Assembly: GCA_030523645.1 (NCBI GenBank)
Contig: JAUNIB010000011.1
Coordinates: 1-64,000 of the forward strand
DNA length: 64,000 nucleotides
Origin: Selenomonadaceae bacterium
GTDB taxonomy: Bacteria > Bacillota > Negativicutes > Selenomonadales > Selenomonadaceae
Direction of reading: 5' to 3'
The position numbers and the translations under genes are program-made. Positions 8,847 through 16,428 of the stretch are shown piece after piece (the stretch's first letter is position 1; each line of letters starts with the position of its first letter). The notes beneath the pieces were generated by a model. The model searched no databases. It was not told the origin of the DNA and worked only from the letters and a program-made list of their open reading frames with translations.

Positions 8847-9776
8847 TCAGGCACCTCCTAAACCACGGGCAATAAGCGAGCCGGAATAAACAACCGGGTA
8901 TTCACGAAGGGTAAAGAGCAAGCCGCTGAGGGGACTTACCAGCTTCTCACGGACATGACCGGTAAGAGGGTCAGCTACTACGCCCACTACCTGTCCCTTC
9001 TCAACTATGCTCCCATGAGCAGTCTCCGGCATGAAGATACCGGACTGATTTGCGTTGATGTAGTCAACATGTCCATCGGTACTGATGATAGGTGGGAATA
9101 CCGGCATTACCGGGCCGTCCAGCATCCCCATCTTGGCCATGGTGGTCATTATACCGGTGGTGAGGCGGTCGCCGTACTCCTTGGATATACGCATACCGAC
9201 ACCCATCTCTACTACGAGGCAGGGAGTACCGGTACTGTTCAGCGACCAGGCCAGCGTACTCTCCAGTACCGTGGCGGCACTGTGAATCCAGATGAAGTCC
9301 ATGTTCAGATTCATCGCCATGGGTACAAGTGTATCAGCTGTCTTTTCATTTATCCTTATCTGCGGAATCTCCCGGAGGAAGATGTTGCTGGCGTGAATAT
9401 CTATAGCCAAATCCGCCCCTGAAACATCCTCTACGATTTTCCCTGCCACATACTCATTGGCAGAAAATTCATTGGAGCCGGGGAAAATCCTGTTCATATC
9501 CAAATCAAAGCCCGGCAGTCCGCGCTCAATGGTGCTTATGCCCAGCGGATTGAGAGAGGGATATATGTCGACGATTCCGTGAAGGTCATCCAGCCTCGCT
9601 CTCAGCGCTCTGGCCAGAGACCAGGCTACATACTGGCCCTCCAGCTCATCGCCGTGAGTACCGGTGATTATACATATCCGCTTGCTGCCGGGTGCATTGC
9701 CGACAATGCGGTTCTTCTGAATAGCCAGCTCTTCGCCTATCGGCAGCTTTATCCTGACTACATCCTTTATGTTCAT
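8847..9776 (-). CDS. Succinylglutamate desuccinylase/aspartoacylase family amidohydrolase
   Basis: A 309-residue zinc-dependent hydrolase expected to cleave the amide bond of an N-acyl amino acid or small peptide-like compound. Zinc ligands are visible: His41 and Glu44 in TGTHGDELEG and His128 in AIDIHAS; DLDMNRIFPG (near residue 95) is the substrate-binding Asn-Arg pair, and VVEMGVG (near 195) holds the likely catalytic Glu. The C-terminal part is the beta domain of the family. It follows the transglutaminase-like gene with AAGGAAA as ribosome site. The true substrate is unknown; the context suggests the product of the ATP-grasp ligase upstream. Confidence 0.87.
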   Translation of the reverse strand: MNIKDVVRIKLPIGEELAIQKNRIVGNAPGSKRICIITGTHGDELEGQYVAWSLARALRARLDDLHGIVDIYPSLNPLGISTIERGLPGFDLDMNRIFPGSNEFSANEYVAGKIVEDVSGADLAIDIHASNIFLREIPQIRINEKTADTLVPMAMNLNMDFIWIHSAATVLESTLAWSLNSTGTPCLVVEMGVGMRISKEYGDRLTTGIMTTMAKMGMLDGPVMPVFPPIISTDGHVDYINANQSGIFMPETAHGSIVEKGQVVGVVADPLTGHVREKLVSPLSGLLFTLREYPVVYSGSLIARGLGGA

Positions 9777-9790
9777 TTAATCATTTCCTT

Positions 9791-10573
9791 TTACTTTTGA
9801 TAGACCCGCATGAAGGAGGATTGGGTCTGGGTGCAGATTCCCAGCATCTGTCCTCGCTCTACCGGGCAATCCATAAAGTCCCTGCCCACTGACAGCTGAA
9901 TATAGCCCTCATCCACCGGCACCATTCTCGTAGGGTCGTAGCCCTGCCAGCAGCCGTCCTCCCACACCTCTACCCAGGCGTGGCTGTAGCCGTCACCCTC
10001 GGGCAGTCCGCAGACATACCTTGCGTATAGACCTCGCTGACGGGCCAAGGCCAGAAACACATGAGCATAGTCCTGACATACTCCCTGTCTCAGCAGGAAG
10101 GCATCTCCCGCCGCCGTGCTGGTGGTGGTTATTCCGGGAGTGTAAGAAAAATGACCGTGAACAGCTTCACAAAGAGACTCTGCCGTTTCTCTCGCCGTAG
10201 ATTTCTCTGGAATATCGGACAGGAATTCCGCCAGCTCCGCGGTAAGTCCCGTAAGTGCCGAAGGGTAGCGATAGCACTCCATGGGCTTTTCCGGATATTT
10301 CCTGCTGTCATCCCGGTAAACCATTCCCCGGCAGCTATAGCCGAAGCTGCTGTGGGGGAGAGTCACTCTGCCACTGCAGACCGGATTGCCGAAGCAGTCA
10401 CTGCTGAAGGTCAGCGGTCCTTCCTGGGGCTTTATTTCCACCGTGAACCGGCTTAGCTGCTGAGAGGGACTGTTCTTCGGAATACATCTCAGGAGAAATG
10501 CATGCTCACTGACTGACTGTGAAAAGCTGATGTTTGTGTCAAACTCAAAATAGAGCCGCCTCAAAGCCTGCAC
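9791..10573 (-). CDS. Transglutaminase-like superfamily protein
   Basis: About 260 residues with an N-terminal beta domain (RRLYFEFDTNISFSQ onward) and a papain-like transglutaminase core. The triad is visible: Cys in RQGVCQDYAH, His in YSHAWVEVW, and Asp in GYDPTRM. Members usually act as cysteine peptidases or amidases, not as cross-linkers. It lies 11 bases after the alpha-E gene. The start is uncertain: GTG at 10573 has no free ribosome site, while a TTG at 10564 has GAGG eight bases upstream. The trio ATP-grasp, alpha-E and transglutaminase is a recurring bacterial gene set, predicted to make and process a peptide-like product. Confidence 0.87.
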   Translation of the reverse strand: MQALRRLYFEFDTNISFSQSVSEHAFLLRCIPKNSPSQQLSRFTVEIKPQEGPLTFSSDCFGNPVCSGRVTLPHSSFGYSCRGMVYRDDSRKYPEKPMECYRYPSALTGLTAELAEFLSDIPEKSTARETAESLCEAVHGHFSYTPGITTTSTAAGDAFLLRQGVCQDYAHVFLALARQRGLYARYVCGLPEGDGYSHAWVEVWEDGCWQGYDPTRMVPVDEGYIQLSVGRDFMDCPVERGQMLGICTQTQSSFMRVYQK

Positions 10574-10584
10574 CTCGTATTCTG

Positions 10585-11277
10585 TCAGACGATAAACAGA
10601 TTTTCTACCGCCTGCGTAAATTCTGCCTTATCCAGCGAAGTATTCTCCGCAGACCCTTCCGAGGCCCGGGACTGACGCACCAGCGCCTGCATGGACAGGG
10701 CATTGGTCTGCAGCTGGCAACGCTGCATACGCTTCAGGAGCTTGAACAGCTCCAGTGAGGCACATTCCTCCATATAGCCTACCCGGAGGCAGAAGCTGAG
10801 CCGCTCCACACTGGCTCCGCACTTTATGGTATTTCGGATATTGTCATCATCGATAAAGTCATCGTAGCTGCCCCGAAAGGCCATGATGTTGTCGATAACA
10901 TTCTGCAGGCCGAGACCTACAGGGATGTTCTTCGTGGCCAGCTCCTCCAGAGCATACACCGCCATCTGCAGATAGGACAGAGTGGGAGAGCCGATGGTCT
11001 CTCTCAGCACCATGCCATTGCCCAGCATGGTATCTGCCGACTTCCTGATGGAGAAATCGTCTGCCGGGTCAAAGATATACCGCTGGAAGAAGTCTTCAGG
11101 GCTGCTGTATATATCGGGAATACCAAGGTCATAGCAGTATTTGTGATAGTCGAAGCTGTCTGAGTCAATCATTTCATCATATCGCTCCATGATGAATCTG
11201 AGGGTAAGGGAAACCCGTTCATAATATCTGCCCAGCCAGAAAAGACGATTCGTTTTTGTTACAGAGATGTAATCCAT
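10585..11277 (-). CDS. Alpha-E domain protein (DUF403)
   Basis: A 230-residue, mostly helical cytoplasmic protein with the alpha-E signature near its start (NRLFWLGRYYERV). It has no known catalytic motif. It almost always accompanies the circularly permuted ATP-grasp protein, here overlapping its gene by 19 bases, which implies coupled translation and a shared complex. It is shorter than most family members, which exceed 300 residues. Its molecular role is unknown. Confidence 0.85.
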   Translation of the reverse strand: MDYISVTKTNRLFWLGRYYERVSLTLRFIMERYDEMIDSDSFDYHKYCYDLGIPDIYSSPEDFFQRYIFDPADDFSIRKSADTMLGNGMVLRETIGSPTLSYLQMAVYALEELATKNIPVGLGLQNVIDNIMAFRGSYDDFIDDDNIRNTIKCGASVERLSFCLRVGYMEECASLELFKLLKRMQRCQLQTNALSMQALVRQSRASEGSAENTSLDKAEFTQAVENLFIV

Positions 11278-12569
11278 GTGTCCTTAAAGCCTCCTCCTTG
11301 GGATGAATTGACTACGAAGCTGTTGGGATTCCTGGAGAATCTGGTAAGACCGCTGGGCCATACCTTCGTGGTTGACCCGGACAGTACAAAAGCACGCAGG
11401 TCAGCCTTTCGCATGACGGTACCGCTGCCCTCGATAATCGGCAAATCCTGGAAGTCGATAATCTCCTGAGATATGAAGCGGCGCGGCTCGCTCTTTATTT
11501 TTGCAATCAAATCCTGCTTCTGCTCCGGTGCAAGCTGACTGCCGAAAACGACGCCGTAGCCGCCGGCCTCGGCCACATCCTTTATAACCAGACGGTCGAA
11601 ATTATCAAGTGTGTATTTCATGTCCTCCTCGAAGAAAGGCAGGAAGGTAGGCGCATTCATGAGAATAGGCTCCTGGTCAAGATAATATTTGATCATCTTG
11701 GGAACGAAGTAGTATATACCCTTGTCGTCGGCCACACCGTTGCCGGGGGCGTTGATTATTGCCACATTGCCGGCCCGGTATGCCTCCATCAGATTCGGAA
11801 TGCCGATGAGTGATTCCGGATAGAAGCAGAGCGGGTCAAGGTATTCGTCGCTGATGCGGCGATAGACGGCACCGACTCTTACAGTGCCGTGATTGCCTCG
11901 ATAGAAGAGACAGTCATTTTCTACAAAAAGGTCTCCGGACTCAGCCAGTACCGACTCGGTCTGCTCCGCCAGATAGGAATGTTCGAAGTAGGCGGCATTG
12001 TAGCGGCCGGGAGTGAAGATGACATTTATGCCGCCGGTATTTACATTGTCCATCACCGCCCGAAGCATTTCGCCGTAGCTGCGGTTGTCCACCACATCGT
12101 TGTTGCGGAAGGTATCGGGACTGCAGCGGCGGCTCAGGGCACGGGCAATCAGCGGATAAGATGCTCCCGAAGGAACCCGCAGGTTGTCCTCCAGAATATA
12201 CCAGCAGCCGTCCTTTCCCAGCACCAGATCAATCCCGGAAATGTGGCTGTAGATGGACTTCGGCGGGGTAATCCCCTCACACTGGGGCAAGTATCCCGGT
12301 GACCGGTAAACAAATTCCGAGGGAATAACTCCGTCCTTGATTATCTTTTTGTCGGAGTAAATGTCAGCCAGGAAGCAATTCAAGGCGTCTACCCGCTGGG
12401 CGAGACCCTTCTCCAGCTTCTGGAAGTCAACTCCGGAAATCACCCGGGGAATCGGGTCGTAGGGGAAAAGCCGTTCCTTGAATTTTCCGTTTTTGTAGAG
12501 TCCGAATTTTACGCCATAGCGGGCCATCTGCATATTTATCTCATCTTTATGGATCAGCAGGTCCTCCAT
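11259..12569 (-). CDS. Circularly permuted ATP-grasp protein (DUF404/DUF407 type)
   Basis: A 436-residue predicted ATP-dependent carboxylate-amine ligase. It shows the family landmarks PRVISGVDF, the GYLPQCEGI region, GIDLVLGKDGCWYILEDN followed by RVPSGASY, FTPGRYNAAYFEH, and VIKDVAEAGGYGVVFG, where the Lys and Gly-rich loop should contact ATP. Related enzymes form peptide-like amide bonds in unknown metabolites or tags. The ATG at 12569 has GGGAGG upstream; a TTG at 12590 is less likely. It heads a five-gene operon with its own promoter and a leader hairpin. Substrate unknown. Confidence 0.87.
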   Translation of the reverse strand: MEDLLIHKDEINMQMARYGVKFGLYKNGKFKERLFPYDPIPRVISGVDFQKLEKGLAQRVDALNCFLADIYSDKKIIKDGVIPSEFVYRSPGYLPQCEGITPPKSIYSHISGIDLVLGKDGCWYILEDNLRVPSGASYPLIARALSRRCSPDTFRNNDVVDNRSYGEMLRAVMDNVNTGGINVIFTPGRYNAAYFEHSYLAEQTESVLAESGDLFVENDCLFYRGNHGTVRVGAVYRRISDEYLDPLCFYPESLIGIPNLMEAYRAGNVAIINAPGNGVADDKGIYYFVPKMIKYYLDQEPILMNAPTFLPFFEEDMKYTLDNFDRLVIKDVAEAGGYGVVFGSQLAPEQKQDLIAKIKSEPRRFISQEIIDFQDLPIIEGSGTVMRKADLRAFVLSGSTTKVWPSGLTRFSRNPNSFVVNSSQGGGFKDTWITSL

Positions 12570-12591
12570 AGCTAAGCACCTCCCAAACAAA

Positions 12592-12636
12592 ATAAAAAAG
12601 GCAAGACAAATAGTGCTGACACCATTGTCTTGCCTT
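12592..12636 (-). terminator. Terminator-like hairpin in the leader of the ATP-grasp operon (possible attenuator)
   Basis: A perfect 12-bp stem (AAGGCAAGACAA, 12598-12609, with 12625-12636) and a 15-base loop run into TTTTTT on the minus strand. It lies between the promoter at 12657-12685 and the ATP-grasp start at 12569, so it sits inside the leader RNA. It could end read-through from the dehydratase gene, or act as an attenuator. Confidence 0.75.
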
Positions 12637-12656
12637 AAAGGCTTAAATATATGTAT

Positions 12657-12685
12657 AGTTTACAGTATTACACTTAGGCTGTCAA
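12657..12685 (-). promoter_or_regulatory. SigA-type promoter of the ATP-grasp operon
   Basis: A perfect -35 TTGACA (12680-12685), a 17-base spacer and TAAACT (12657-12662) on the minus strand. The predicted transcript starts near 12650 and carries about 80 leader bases. Confidence 0.6.
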
Positions 12686-12727
12686 TAAGAGGAGAGCGGG
12701 ATACGGAAAGTATACATTATATAGGAA

Positions 12728-12860
12728 CCTCATCCGTCTCGCTTCGCGAGCCACCTTCCCCAAAGGGGAAGGTCATTAGCCGGATTATTGGAGACCTGAT
12801 AATTATTTCACCCCTCCGGTCTGCTTCGCAGACCACCTCTCCTACCCTGTAGGGGAGACT
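12728..12860. repeat. Double-hairpin repeats, type A (12728-12774) and type B (12809-12860)
   Basis: Type A: CCTCATCCG, CTCGCTTCGCGAG, then CCTTCCCC...GGGGAAGG. Type B: CACCCCTCC, GTCTGCTTCGCAGAC, CCACCTCTCC...GGGGAG. They fill the gap between the dehydratase stop (12887) and the ATP-grasp promoter. No gene is seen here. Confidence 0.75.
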
Positions 12861-12886
12861 TTTGAAGGCCTTTGAATTGCTAAAAA

Positions 12887-14788
12887 TTATAGGTCGACCT
12901 TGCTGTTGATTTCATCAGGGTCTTTGTAAGTGGGAACGGTCTGTCTGATGGCCGGGAGGATATATTTCTCCGGGTCTGCTGCATCGCCCTCGGTATTTTC
13001 CTTGGCATCCTGATTCTCTACCGCTTCGCCGAGTATTCGCAGCTTCTCAGCCATTTCATCCCGGGTAAGCGGCATAGCATGCTCAACGAAAATCATCTTG
13101 TTGGCAGTCTTCTCCAACTCCGCGGACTTGATGAGAAGTTCCTCGTATAGCTTCTCTCCGGGTCGGAGACCGATTTCCTCTATCTCTATGTCCTCGTAAG
13201 GCTTCAGCCCGGCGAGGCGAATCATGTTCTCTGCCAGGTCAAGTATCTTCACCGGCTTGCCCATATCCAAAACGAAAAGTTCTCCGCTCTTAGCCATGGC
13301 TCCGGCTTCCATTACCAGCTGGACAGCCTCCGGAATGGTCATGAAATAGCGGATTATCCGCTTATCGGTGATAGTGATTGGGCCGCCGTTCTCTATCTGT
13401 CGGGTAAAGAGCGGAATGACACTGCCATTGGAACCCAGCACATTTCCGAACCGCACAGCGGTGAACTCCGTACTGCTGTCGGCCCGACACTGAACAGCCA
13501 TTTCGCAGAGCCGCTTGGATGCCCCCATTACATTTGTGGGATTTACCGCCTTGTCGGTAGAGATAAGCAGGAACTTCTTTACTCCGTATTTCTCTGCCAT
13601 GTCTGCTACATTTACCGTACCGAAGACATTGTTCTTGATGGCCTCGGCACTGCTGTGCTGCATGAGCGGTACATGCTTGTGAGCGGCTGCGTGAAAGACG
13701 ATTTCCGGCCGCAGATTACGGAAAAGTGACTCCAGCCTTGCCCTATCACGAACAGAGGCAATCACTACCTCCATATTCAGAGCGTCCCCATGCTTGCGAA
13801 TCAGCTCCTGCTGAATCTCGTAGGCATTGTTTTCGTAGATGTCAAGAATTATCAGCTGCTTGGGGCCGATGTCGGCAATCTGCCGGCAAAGCTCGGAGCC
13901 GATGGAGCCGCCGCCGCCGGTGACCAGCACCACCTTGTCCTGATAGTAAGCCTTGGTCTTGTCATTTTCTATGGACAAAACATTGCGGAACAGCAAATCC
14001 TCGACTCGCAAATTGCGAAGAGTCATTTTTTCGTCCTTGCTGTCACCTAAAGGATAGTCGTAAATCTTTACCGGGCAGTTTGCCTGCTTGTAAAAATCAT
14101 AGAGTCGACTCTTGTCCGCCGGAGTGGCATCCGGCATGGCAATGACAATTTCCTGCACGGGGCTGGTTCGCAGCTGCTCGATTGTATATTCGTCCTCAGG
14201 AAGAATCCGGAGATTTCGTATCTCCCTGCCGACCTTTGTGGGGTCATTATCAATAAAACAATATGGCACATACCTTGCTCCGGGATTTCTGATAAGCTCA
14301 CCGGCCAAGGTGGCACCTACATTGCCGGCACCAACAATAGCTATAGGGATTCGCTTATTCTGCGCGATACCGGCCTTCTGGTCGGCTGTCCGCTCCTGTC
14401 CTGCATAGAAATACTGATAAACGAAACGACTGGCCATTGTTGCCAGCAAAATATGCATCCCGATGATAGCGCTGTAGGCAAAGCCGATATAGTGCGATTT
14501 GAAAACCTCATGGCCAAGTACAAGGAAGACAATCCCCGCAGCGGCATCCGCCAACATCAGGCGAATATAGGAAGCGGAGTGAGCGTAGCGCCATACAGTC
14601 CTATAGACCCCCAGCAAATACCGGGCCGTAAAGATGCACACCAAAAGAAGCCCCAGCATTTCCGGTCCGATGACCTTCACCGGCCGCAATGTGCTTAAAT
14701 TTAATTTTGCCAGTAATCCAATCAGTCCGTAGAGAGCAACGATTATACCGGCATCTACTGCCAACAAAACCACTCTGCGATTAACCAT
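12887..14788 (-). CDS. Membrane-anchored UDP-sugar 4,6-dehydratase (CapD/FlaA1/PglF-like)
   Basis: A 633-residue two-part protein. The first 115 residues form four membrane helices; a Rossmann segment follows (IVGAGNVGATLAGEL near residue 150); the C-terminal half is an SDR dehydratase with VTGGGGSIGSELC near 290 and STDKAVNPTNVMGASKR near 410, where the classic catalytic Tyr is a Met, as is usual in this family. Such enzymes turn UDP-N-acetylglucosamine into a 4-keto-6-deoxy sugar, the first step to amino sugars used in O-antigen or flagellin glycans. It follows the SwrB-like gene after a short hairpin. Which glycan it serves is inference. Confidence 0.9.
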   Translation of the reverse strand: MVNRRVVLLAVDAGIIVALYGLIGLLAKLNLSTLRPVKVIGPEMLGLLLVCIFTARYLLGVYRTVWRYAHSASYIRLMLADAAAGIVFLVLGHEVFKSHYIGFAYSAIIGMHILLATMASRFVYQYFYAGQERTADQKAGIAQNKRIPIAIVGAGNVGATLAGELIRNPGARYVPYCFIDNDPTKVGREIRNLRILPEDEYTIEQLRTSPVQEIVIAMPDATPADKSRLYDFYKQANCPVKIYDYPLGDSKDEKMTLRNLRVEDLLFRNVLSIENDKTKAYYQDKVVLVTGGGGSIGSELCRQIADIGPKQLIILDIYENNAYEIQQELIRKHGDALNMEVVIASVRDRARLESLFRNLRPEIVFHAAAHKHVPLMQHSSAEAIKNNVFGTVNVADMAEKYGVKKFLLISTDKAVNPTNVMGASKRLCEMAVQCRADSSTEFTAVRFGNVLGSNGSVIPLFTRQIENGGPITITDKRIIRYFMTIPEAVQLVMEAGAMAKSGELFVLDMGKPVKILDLAENMIRLAGLKPYEDIEIEEIGLRPGEKLYEELLIKSAELEKTANKMIFVEHAMPLTRDEMAEKLRILGEAVENQDAKENTEGDAADPEKYILPAIRQTVPTYKDPDEINSKVDL

Positions 14789-14799
14789 TCTTTATCACC

Positions 14800-14824
14800 A
14801 AAAGCCCCATTAACGGGGTATTTT
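14800..14824 (-). terminator. Hairpin at the end of the fla/che operon
   Basis: CCCC-gttaat-GGGG flanked by AAAA and TTTT, just after the SwrB-like stop (14831). The stem is short, so termination may be partial and the dehydratase gene could receive read-through. Confidence 0.5.
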
Positions 14825-14830
14825 AGGGAT

Positions 14831-15679
14831 TTATTTTCCCTGTCCGTCCATTTGGCGAAGCAGCTCGATAGCGCCCTTCCCCAAATGCACCCGTCTTGCT
14901 ATATCTTCGGTGGCATAGCCTGCCGCCATAAGCCGTCGGGCTTCGTCTGTCGGCGACAGCTCGGACACCGCCGAGACTCTGACCGCCTTCGCGGCTGCCC
15001 GCTCAAGGGGCTTTATTGCCTCCACCCCTGACTCGGGATAGACCGGCATTTGCTCCTTCAGCTCTCTTGCCCTAGCGTAGTAGTCGATTCGTTTCGGCCT
15101 TTTTTCTTCTGCTTCCGATATCGGCTCAGACGGCTCCACGGCTCTATTCTGATTCGGCAGTGCGGCGATATCAAGCGCTGCCGCCTCTGTTTCCTCAATG
15201 GTACTGTCCAGCAGTCTGGAGAATGCGGTTGCCTCCTCTGCGTCAGCTTCGTCTGCTGCCAGCTGGGCTGCCATGTTCCCCGCTCCGTATGGTGATGCAG
15301 CAGCAGCCTGAGTTGCTGCAGTCTGCACAGCGGCAGGGTTAGTGGCCACTGTCTTTAGCTGCTCGGCTGTCATTACCGGCAGGATGCCGCTCTCCTGCGC
15401 CGTATGAATTTCCCGCCGCAGCTTGGTGAGTCTGCCGTCCAGCTTTGCCGATACTTCCTCAGCTTGAGAGATGAGGCTCTCCAGCCGGTCTATATGCTCC
15501 GCCAGACGATTTATTATCTCGTCGGCGGACTTTTCCATTTCATAGCGGATTTTTTCCGCTGTCACTTCTGCTGACTCCAGTCCCGTACTGTCTCCGAACA
15601 GAGCCACGCCCCGCCGCCGCAGAAATATATACACCAAGGCCCCTGCAATAATTATGAAGCCCAGTATTTCTACTACCAT
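14831..15679 (-). CDS. SwrB-like membrane protein (DUF6115 type)
   Basis: 282 residues: an N-terminal membrane helix (residues 4-20, ILGFIIIAGALVYIFL), a long coiled coil (about 35-95), a low-complexity Ala-rich stretch, and a C-terminal helix-turn-helix-like tail (ARRLMAAGYATEDIARRVHL, then GKGAIELL). This layout, and the place as last gene after sigD, matches Bacillus SwrB (YlxL), which promotes assembly of the flagellar export apparatus. Sequence likeness outside the tail is weak, so the function is inferred from architecture and position. Confidence 0.68.
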   Translation of the reverse strand: MVVEILGFIIIAGALVYIFLRRRGVALFGDSTGLESAEVTAEKIRYEMEKSADEIINRLAEHIDRLESLISQAEEVSAKLDGRLTKLRREIHTAQESGILPVMTAEQLKTVATNPAAVQTAATQAAAASPYGAGNMAAQLAADEADAEEATAFSRLLDSTIEETEAAALDIAALPNQNRAVEPSEPISEAEEKRPKRIDYYARARELKEQMPVYPESGVEAIKPLERAAAKAVRVSAVSELSPTDEARRLMAAGYATEDIARRVHLGKGAIELLRQMDGQGK

Positions 15680-15703
15680 AAAATCACCAAATTATATTTA
15701 TCG

Positions 15704-15752
15704 TCACCCCTCCGCCCCAGCTCCGCTCGGCCTTGTCCCCTGAACGGGGGAC
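15704..15752. repeat. Dispersed double-hairpin repeat (type B)
   Basis: CACCCCTCCGCCCC, a small hairpin, then TCCCC...GGGGGA. It sits between the small unknown gene and the SwrB-like gene within the operon. Confidence 0.6.
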
Positions 15753-15797
15753 TCTGGGGAGTGGGGGTACCTCTCAGCCCACCAATAAAGAAGCACC

Positions 15798-16169
15798 CTA
15801 TAGAGAAATATCTATCAGGGAGCCTCTTGCAATATCAAGATTTTTGCTCTGACGGCGCAGCTCCTCTACCTCAGCCAGTATCCGGGCTGCCTCGTCCTCT
15901 CCGTCCTCGCCTTCCCGACGATGACGTTTTCCGCCCTGTCCGCCGCCCTGTCGTCGTTCCCTCTCCGGGTCGTCCTTGATTTTTCCGTCTTCGGCTTCTT
16001 CATGCCGCCGGACGGTACGCTGATTCACCTCATCGGTTTCCCGCTGCTTAGCCAGCTGATTGTCCTGCTGAGCGTTTACCTGATGATGTATATTCTGTTG
16101 GAGCTGACTTACCTCGGTAGATTTCGGAACCATCAGTTGCAGGTTCATTGGGTTGAAATCCACGGCCAT
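15798..16169 (-). CDS. Small polar flagellar-operon protein of unknown function
   Basis: 123 residues, charged and Gln-rich, with no membrane helix. The N-terminus NPMNLQLMVPKSTEVSQLQQ resembles small proteins found after FapA-like genes in other Firmicute fla operons; the middle is Gln/Glu/Arg-rich with a RRQGGGQGGKRHRREG basic stretch; the end (EDEAARILAEVEELRRQSK) should be a helix. The ATG at 16169 has AAGGGAG upstream. I do not recognise a function. Codon use is like its neighbours. Confidence 0.65.
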   Translation of the reverse strand: MAVDFNPMNLQLMVPKSTEVSQLQQNIHHQVNAQQDNQLAKQRETDEVNQRTVRRHEEAEDGKIKDDPERERRQGGGQGGKRHRREGEDGEDEAARILAEVEELRRQSKNLDIARGSLIDISL

Positions 16170-16189
16170 TGTAATCACTCCCTTAATAT

Positions 16190-16328
16190 CTCGTGAATAA
16201 GCTCTGTTAGAAAACCGTTTATCTGCGCCGGTACTTAGCGACCTGCAAGCAAGCCTGCGTAGCAGGAGCTTAGTACCGCTGCGCAGATAACCGAGCGAGA
16301 GCGCGTTTTCGTCAGAGCTTATCACGAG
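16190..16328. repeat. Structured 139-bp dispersed element, copy 1
   Basis: The ends CTCGTGAATAAGCTCTG and CAGAGCTTATCACGAG are inverted copies of each other (one bulged base). Inside are nested complementary arms: ATCTGCG/CGCAGAT, CGGTAC/GTACCG and CCTGC/GCAGG. Bases 16201-16320 align without gaps to the reverse complement of 50401-50520, with about 24 mismatches in 120. A third, more distant copy is at 58035-58164. It lies between the FapA-like gene and the small unknown gene. Confidence 0.75.
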
Positions 16329-16352
16329 TCAGTTAAATCCTTGGGGATTTTG

Positions 16353-16401
16353 TCACCCCTCCGGTCTGCTTCGCGGACCACCTCCCCTATAGGGGAGGCT
16401 T
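16353..16401. repeat. Dispersed double-hairpin repeat (type B)
   Basis: CACCCCTCCGGTCTGCTTCG, CGGACCACC, then CTCCCCTATAGGGGAG. It is directly downstream of the FapA-like stop (16429). Confidence 0.75.
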
Positions 16402-16428
16402 TGGGTTATTCTTTATCTAACTATGCTA

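Noticed and set aside
12592-12685. Known riboswitch in the ATP-grasp leader
   Set aside because: The leader is too short for the classes I can recognise, and no conserved aptamer core is seen.
16190-16328. Insertion sequence remnant
   Set aside because: No transposase fragment, and the terminal repeats differ between copies, unlike the shared ends of an IS.
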